DNA from: Oceanirhabdus sp942490885
Lineage (GTDB): Bacteria; Bacillota; Clostridia; Clostridiales; Clostridiaceae
Direction: 5' to 3'
Length of the DNA stretch: 64,000 nt
NCBI GenBank assembly: GCA_942490885.1
Contig: CALNYT010000002.1
Span: 1,550,001 to 1,614,000, forward strand
Notes under the pieces: model-generated
Seen by the model: the letters and a program-made list of their open reading frames with translations, nothing else
What the model was told of the DNA's origin: nothing
The model's database searches: none
Shown: positions 60,024 through 64,000 of the stretch, one piece after another
Layout: each line of letters begins with the position of its first letter
Position numbering within the stretch: position 1 is the stretch's first letter
Made by a program: the position numbers and the translations under genes

Positions 60024-61298
60024 CTAATCTATTTTAGGATTAAACTCTCTTAAAGTATTATATGTTTGCGTAAGGTGATTATATAACTCATCATATAAAG
60101 GAAGACTCTCAAGTTCTATTAAGCTATTTTTATTTCTATTTCTACAACCTAAAAAAGCTCCATTAATAAAGTTGGTGCTGTAGTGCCAGTCTCCTCTTAT
60201 ATATGCAAGTAAACTTAAGCTGCCTGATGAAAGCGCGGGTGCTATAAATGGTTTAAAACCAGTTTCCCTAACTGCAAGATTGGCAGTCTTTGTTTTAAAG
60301 GTTAGCTCTTGTGATAATTTTTCATTATAATTTACTATACTATTTGCGATGAACAAACCTTCCCCATGAGGACCGAAGGCTCTTCCTTCACCCATATAAT
60401 TATCTGTGTTTTCATTTTGTGAAGCATAGAAAGCTGCTCTAGCGTTCATAACTCCAAGGCCAAACCCAGTTATTTGATCAGGGGCTAAGCCTTTTCCATC
60501 GTAAATTCCAGTATCATCAATATTACTATAGTACAAAGCTGCTTTACATAGATGATCAACTGGATCAGATACTACAGCAAATGAACCCCTGAAATTTGCC
60601 TTTCTAGCAAGTTTTGCATAATGGCTTATAACTTTTGCGTTCCCCCTGTATTGAACCATTCGTACATCTTCTTTTTCATCACCTATTTTAGGAACTCCAA
60701 CTGAAACACAGAAGATAAACATATCACAATTAAATAAATCATCCTCACTACATCTTTCAATTTTAACATTCAATTCTTGAAATGATGGGGAAGCAATTTG
60801 TCCACATTCATATAACCATCTATGTATTTTATCCTCACCTAGATCGAATATTTTCACCTTTTCGATACAGTCATGACCTAGCAATCTAAGACCCATTAAT
60901 AAGGTTCCACCTACATCACCTAGACCGGCTAGGGTAAGTGTCAGTTTTTTGTTATTTTTTTTCTGAAGCAGCTCATACCATAATGGATTACTCATATTAA
61001 GCGAATAAGCTTTTCCTTCTTTAACAGCATTAAGAACCCACTCAGGATAATCAACATGAGGTGAAACCTCTATGTTAGAGTTGATTAAACTTAGATTTTC
61101 ATCTTTGTTTAGGGTTGATTCGTTCAATTTATAAAAGACTCTATTCTCATCTAATGAAGAATTTTTCACTATGAATAAATTCTCAAAGGAGGATGAGGCC
61201 TGAGCCTCATCCTTTTGAGTGAATAAATCAGATGAAAGAGATTCTTCACTTATGAATACATTGTTATTGCTTATATAATAAAATAATTTTTTGATCAT
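60024..61298 (-). CDS. Lactate/malate dehydrogenase-like NAD-dependent protein
   Basis: 424 residues. An N-terminal 105-residue extension without recognised fold precedes a Rossmann-type NAD site, LTLAGLGDVGGTLLMGLRLLG, followed by KIFDLGEDK and FIFCVSVGVPKIG, as in lactate/malate dehydrogenase-like proteins. AVVSDPVDHL parallels the substrate loop, and GEGRAFGPHGEGLFIANSI contains the histidine region (GPHGE). True LDHs are about 315 aa; the extension and the C-terminal part differ. ACAGGAGATAG precedes the ATG. It belongs to the cluster with the nucleotidyltransferase-like and flavodoxin-like genes, which suggests a shared metabolite pathway of unknown nature. Confidence 0.75.
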   Translation of the reverse strand: MIKKLFYYISNNNVFISEESLSSDLFTQKDEAQASSSFENLFIVKNSSLDENRVFYKLNESTLNKDENLSLINSNIEVSPHVDYPEWVLNAVKEGKAYSLNMSNPLWYELLQKKNNKKLTLTLAGLGDVGGTLLMGLRLLGHDCIEKVKIFDLGEDKIHRWLYECGQIASPSFQELNVKIERCSEDDLFNCDMFIFCVSVGVPKIGDEKEDVRMVQYRGNAKVISHYAKLARKANFRGSFAVVSDPVDHLCKAALYYSNIDDTGIYDGKGLAPDQITGFGLGVMNARAAFYASQNENTDNYMGEGRAFGPHGEGLFIANSIVNYNEKLSQELTFKTKTANLAVRETGFKPFIAPALSSGSLSLLAYIRGDWHYSTNFINGAFLGCRNRNKNSLIELESLPLYDELYNHLTQTYNTLREFNPKID

Positions 61299-61334
61299 TG
61301 TACTATCTCCTGTGTTATGAGTTATTGATATTTA

Positions 61335-61566
61335 TAAATTCTAAAATCTTATTCAGAAATCTCCGTAGAAATTCTAATTTTATTATTTCTTAGACCATAT
61401 ATGATTTAAACATTTCTAGTTCATGAAATGTTGTATCCGAAAACAATATTTTATCCCAAGATAAAATGAGTAAACTCATCTTGTTCTAAAGAAAAATAAG
61501 ATGTAGTTTCTGCCCGAAAGCACAAACATCAATCATTACCATTATCCATTCTCCGTTCTCAATTAA
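61335..61566. repeat. Family A repeat, diverged full copy
   Basis: GAAATCTCCGTAGAAATTC, ATTTCTAGTTCATGAAAT, ATTTTATCCCAAGATAAAAT and GTTTCTGCCCGAAAGC, ending in CCATTCTCCGTTCTCAA. Several hairpins carry mismatches; this is the most diverged copy. Confidence 0.7.
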
Positions 61567-61579
61567 GCACAAAGTGCTT

Positions 61580-64000
61580 CTAGGTCCACGAGTCTTCAAA
61601 ACGATTTAACAGTTCAAAGTCGTTCTCTAAGTAATGAGATGGACTTTGATGCAGTGAGTATTTTATACTTTCACCTTTATCAGGTATTCTTGGAATGTTT
61701 AGAACTTCACCAAGATTAGATAATGTAAGGTTTCTTGAAGAATATTTATAAAACTCATCTTCGATTATATTCAGCATATTCATAGAATTTTCAAGGCATA
61801 CCTTGGAAAAATCGAATATACTATTTTTAGAAGTATCCCTTATGAAGAAAGGGTAAGTATAAGGAAGAATCATATTTATTGATGGTATAAGGTTTCTTGT
61901 AGGAGGATTCCCACGCCAAAGTGCATCTCCACCTAAGAATGGGTAAAGGTTACTTTCGTTGAACCATATTCTAAGTCTAGGGATAAAGTGAACACTTCTT
62001 ACTTCTCTGTTTTGTCTATCCATAAGGTCTTTACCTCTACCTGAGAGTATACCAACTAATACATTTTTGATTTTTAAATTATATTTATTCAATAATGGAT
62101 CTAAAGCTTGCATTCTGTATCCCTTATGAAGTAGGTTATCTACAAGTATAACATCTCTTTTAAAGGATTGAATCATCTTAATTTGATTCTCCATTGATAG
62201 ATAGTATGGGAACTCTACAATATTAAAAGATTTTGTATCAGGAGCAAATAGTTTTTCAATATGTAGAGATTTCGTTACAGTATTTGGAACAACATATCTA
62301 TCTAGAATATCACCATAAGGAACACACATATCATTTCCAAGCTTACGAGGAACAGAAACCTCTGTAGGTACACCATTTTCTTCACAAATAAGCTTAATTA
62401 ATGATTGGGACATCAGCTCATGATCAAAGGATAATATTAGATTCCCTGGATAAAGATTTTTTAATGAGTTCAAAAGAGTATATCGGTTATTTCTTATGAT
62501 ATTTTTCACTTTTGTATTACTTCTATATGGTTCTTTTATAACTTTATCTATATCTAGATTTATTACAATTGGATTACTCATATCAACAGATAAAACATTA
62601 ACTTCAGGATTTTCATGAGGTACTTCCATAAACCCACTAAGTTTTAACCAATTCAATATTTCTTTATTTTTAGTAATATTAGAGCTATCTTCAAAAATAG
62701 CATATTCATAATCTTTTGCAACAGCGAAGGCTAGAGTCTCAGATATCAAAGTTTGATAAAGATTAATTGAGGTTTCCACATCGTTAACATAAAGACCATT
62801 TATATGAATAGTTCTTCCTTTTGCTTTTGATCTAAGATAGTTACAGATTGTGGTGTCATTAAGTTCATTATAATAATTTGTTGATCTTAACCAGTAGAAA
62901 GTTGAAAAGGCTAAGATTTTATCATTCAACTTATCTTTAAGAATAACCATTTTTGTGGATTCTTTATGGCGAAAAGCAAGTAAGAAATTAATAATATTGG
63001 CATCATTCTTTCCTGTGAATTTCTGTGATATATTTTTTATATGTTTATCCGTTATATCCTCATGATGAATAACATCAATCCAAGATGGATTAATTGATAA
63101 TTTATTCAAAGGTTCTCTTTGGTAAAAGCCATTTTCATATATATATCTTTCAGCCACTGGGTTTATAAGCTTTGATATATCTCTATTCTGATCTATACAA
63201 GTTCTTATTTGAGTTGAACTTATATCCTGGAATTTTGAAGACAAACTCAAAATTGAAACATGATTTTTTATTGTTTTTATTGCTTCTTCAAGTTCCTTTC
63301 TTTTACCACGAGTGAAAATTATATGTGGAAAAGTTTGTATAGAGTCTCCATCAATATTTTTCTTGTAGCTAGAGGCATTTATAATAACATCACTACCTGC
63401 AACCATATGAACCTCTGAATCAGGGAATAATCTTTTGAGTTTTTTTAAATCAACAGGGTTTGCTATGTTAATTTGCATATCACCAGGAAATAAGAATATA
63501 TTTAGTTCCTCGGCAATAGACATATTTATAATCTTCTTTCTAAGAAGATTAGGAAGAGTTCTCTTTGACCAAGAAAATTCATCTACAGCGAGATATACTT
63601 CAAACCCATCATCACTTATTCCTCTTGCAATTTCCTTATGACTTAAAGTGAAAGGATCAAATGTCCCTGGGAAAAATGCAATTTTTTTAGGTGTTTCTAT
63701 GTGCAAATCCCCTTTAATGTAAGTAAAATCTGAAATAAATCTATATATATGATTTAAAGCTGCAGAGTTTGAGAGGAATAATAAACGATCCTCATTTGTT
63801 TGGGTGATAAGCGTAAGTGTTTTTTTACCTATTAGTTTGAAGGCTGTTTCTTTTTCCTCAAGAGTAAGATGAGAGGAAGAGAAAATATCCCTACCGATAA
63901 CACCTATTGCAGCTTGATTAACTTTTGTACTATAATCACCAAGACCATTTAATAATATCCCTAACATATCATTAAGACGTTTTGTATGGTTATTGTATGA
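61580..64000 (-). CDS. NadD-like nucleotidyltransferase / GNAT / phosphoribosyltransferase-like fusion, partial at right edge
   Basis: At least 806 codons, still open at the window edge; the ATG at 63967 is probably internal because 11 more codons in frame precede it. Around residue 97 (from that ATG) is FFPGTFDPFTLSHKEIA, the nucleotidyltransferase start motif (usual GGTFDPxHxGH, here T-L-S-H), and later SSTQIR, matching ISSTxIR of NadD-type enzymes. A middle part (about 300-450) looks like a GNAT acetyltransferase (IHINGLYVND, KLSGFMEV). A C-terminal part (about 515-680) has VILVDNLLHKGYR, like the PRPP loop of phosphoribosyltransferases. This three-part fusion is unusual. The reaction is unknown; the chemistry suggests a nucleotide-activated metabolite. 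Confidence 0.75.
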   Translation of the reverse strand, partial: SYNNHTKRLNDMLGILLNGLGDYSTKVNQAAIGVIGRDIFSSSHLTLEEKETAFKLIGKKTLTLITQTNEDRLLFLSNSAALNHIYRFISDFTYIKGDLHIETPKKIAFFPGTFDPFTLSHKEIARGISDDGFEVYLAVDEFSWSKRTLPNLLRKKIINMSIAEELNIFLFPGDMQINIANPVDLKKLKRLFPDSEVHMVAGSDVIINASSYKKNIDGDSIQTFPHIIFTRGKRKELEEAIKTIKNHVSILSLSSKFQDISSTQIRTCIDQNRDISKLINPVAERYIYENGFYQREPLNKLSINPSWIDVIHHEDITDKHIKNISQKFTGKNDANIINFLLAFRHKESTKMVILKDKLNDKILAFSTFYWLRSTNYYNELNDTTICNYLRSKAKGRTIHINGLYVNDVETSINLYQTLISETLAFAVAKDYEYAIFEDSSNITKNKEILNWLKLSGFMEVPHENPEVNVLSVDMSNPIVINLDIDKVIKEPYRSNTKVKNIIRNNRYTLLNSLKNLYPGNLILSFDHELMSQSLIKLICEENGVPTEVSVPRKLGNDMCVPYGDILDRYVVPNTVTKSLHIEKLFAPDTKSFNIVEFPYYLSMENQIKMIQSFKRDVILVDNLLHKGYRMQALDPLLNKYNLKIKNVLVGILSGRGKDLMDRQNREVRSVHFIPRLRIWFNESNLYPFLGGDALWRGNPPTRNLIPSINMILPYTYPFFIRDTSKNSIFDFSKVCLENSMNMLNIIEDEFYKYSSRNLTLSNLGEVLNIPRIPDKGESIKYSLHQSPSHYLENDFELLNRFEDSWT

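Overview
The window is AT-rich DNA (roughly 70% A+T by eye) with strong GGAGG-type ribosome binding sites and sporulation-type genes (SpoVB/MurJ-like flippases, a Spo0E-like peptide). It also has a nine-gene V-type ATPase operon, an FprA flavodiiron protein and anaerobe-type radical SAM and ferredoxin sequences. Together these point to an anaerobic, spore-forming Clostridium-like Firmicute. No tRNA, rRNA, prophage, insertion-sequence transposase or CRISPR array was seen.

Layout. 1-4.3 kb: partial HesB-like gene, pncB, a UvrD-type helicase and a 58-aa peptide gene. 4.6-11.6 kb: a secreted beta-helix/Ig protein, then an ABC transporter followed by a two-component system (BceAB/RS-like logic). 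11.8-18 kb: an FtsA-like protein with an unusual beta-grasp tail, an M20 amidohydrolase, an RluA pseudouridine synthase and a MurJ/SpoVB-like flippase. 18-26 kb: repeat-rich DNA with an esterase remnant, a HAD phosphatase, an orphan Imm26-type immunity gene, SpoVB, a ferritin-like protein, a phospholipase C-like protein and a B12-binding radical SAM enzyme. 26-34.7 kb: the V-ATPase operon, whose K subunit carries the sodium-ligand residues. 35-40.8 kb: a selenoprotein gene, fprA, a flavodoxin-like reductase, 6S RNA, a Spo0E-like peptide and CorA. 40.8-50.5 kb: an M18 aminopeptidase and a tandem duplication of a two-gene secreted-protein unit, with the second gene of the first unit cut short by a dispersed repeat. 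50.6-56.7 kb: a PHP phosphoesterase and the folate operon (pabA-pabB-pabC-HD hydrolase-folP-folBK). 56.8-64 kb: a frameshifted AraC-type regulator, an SdpI-like protein, a ferredoxin remnant, and a three-gene cluster of flavodoxin-like, lactate-dehydrogenase-like and nucleotidyltransferase/acetyltransferase/phosphoribosyltransferase-like proteins running off the right edge.

The most striking signal is a gene that ordinary ORF calling splits: 35678-35977 (minus) reads through an in-frame TGA in a Cys-Gly-Sec motif. A bacterial SECIS-like hairpin follows the TGA at proper distance. In front of the gene are a consensus TTGACA-17-TATAAT promoter, a 17-bp CsoR/CstR-type operator at the presumed start of transcription and a perfect Shine-Dalgarno sequence. 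A second notable arrangement is in front of folBK, where a palindromic repeat separates GGAGG from the ATG by about 75 nt but would bring them to 8 nt apart if it folds.

Four families of small dispersed repeats sit between genes: A, about 240 bp with inverted ends and a chain of hairpins; B, about 65-bp palindromes; C, purine-rich tracts; D, about 110-140 bp inverted-repeat elements. They explain most of the long intergenic gaps, and in two places they alter genes.
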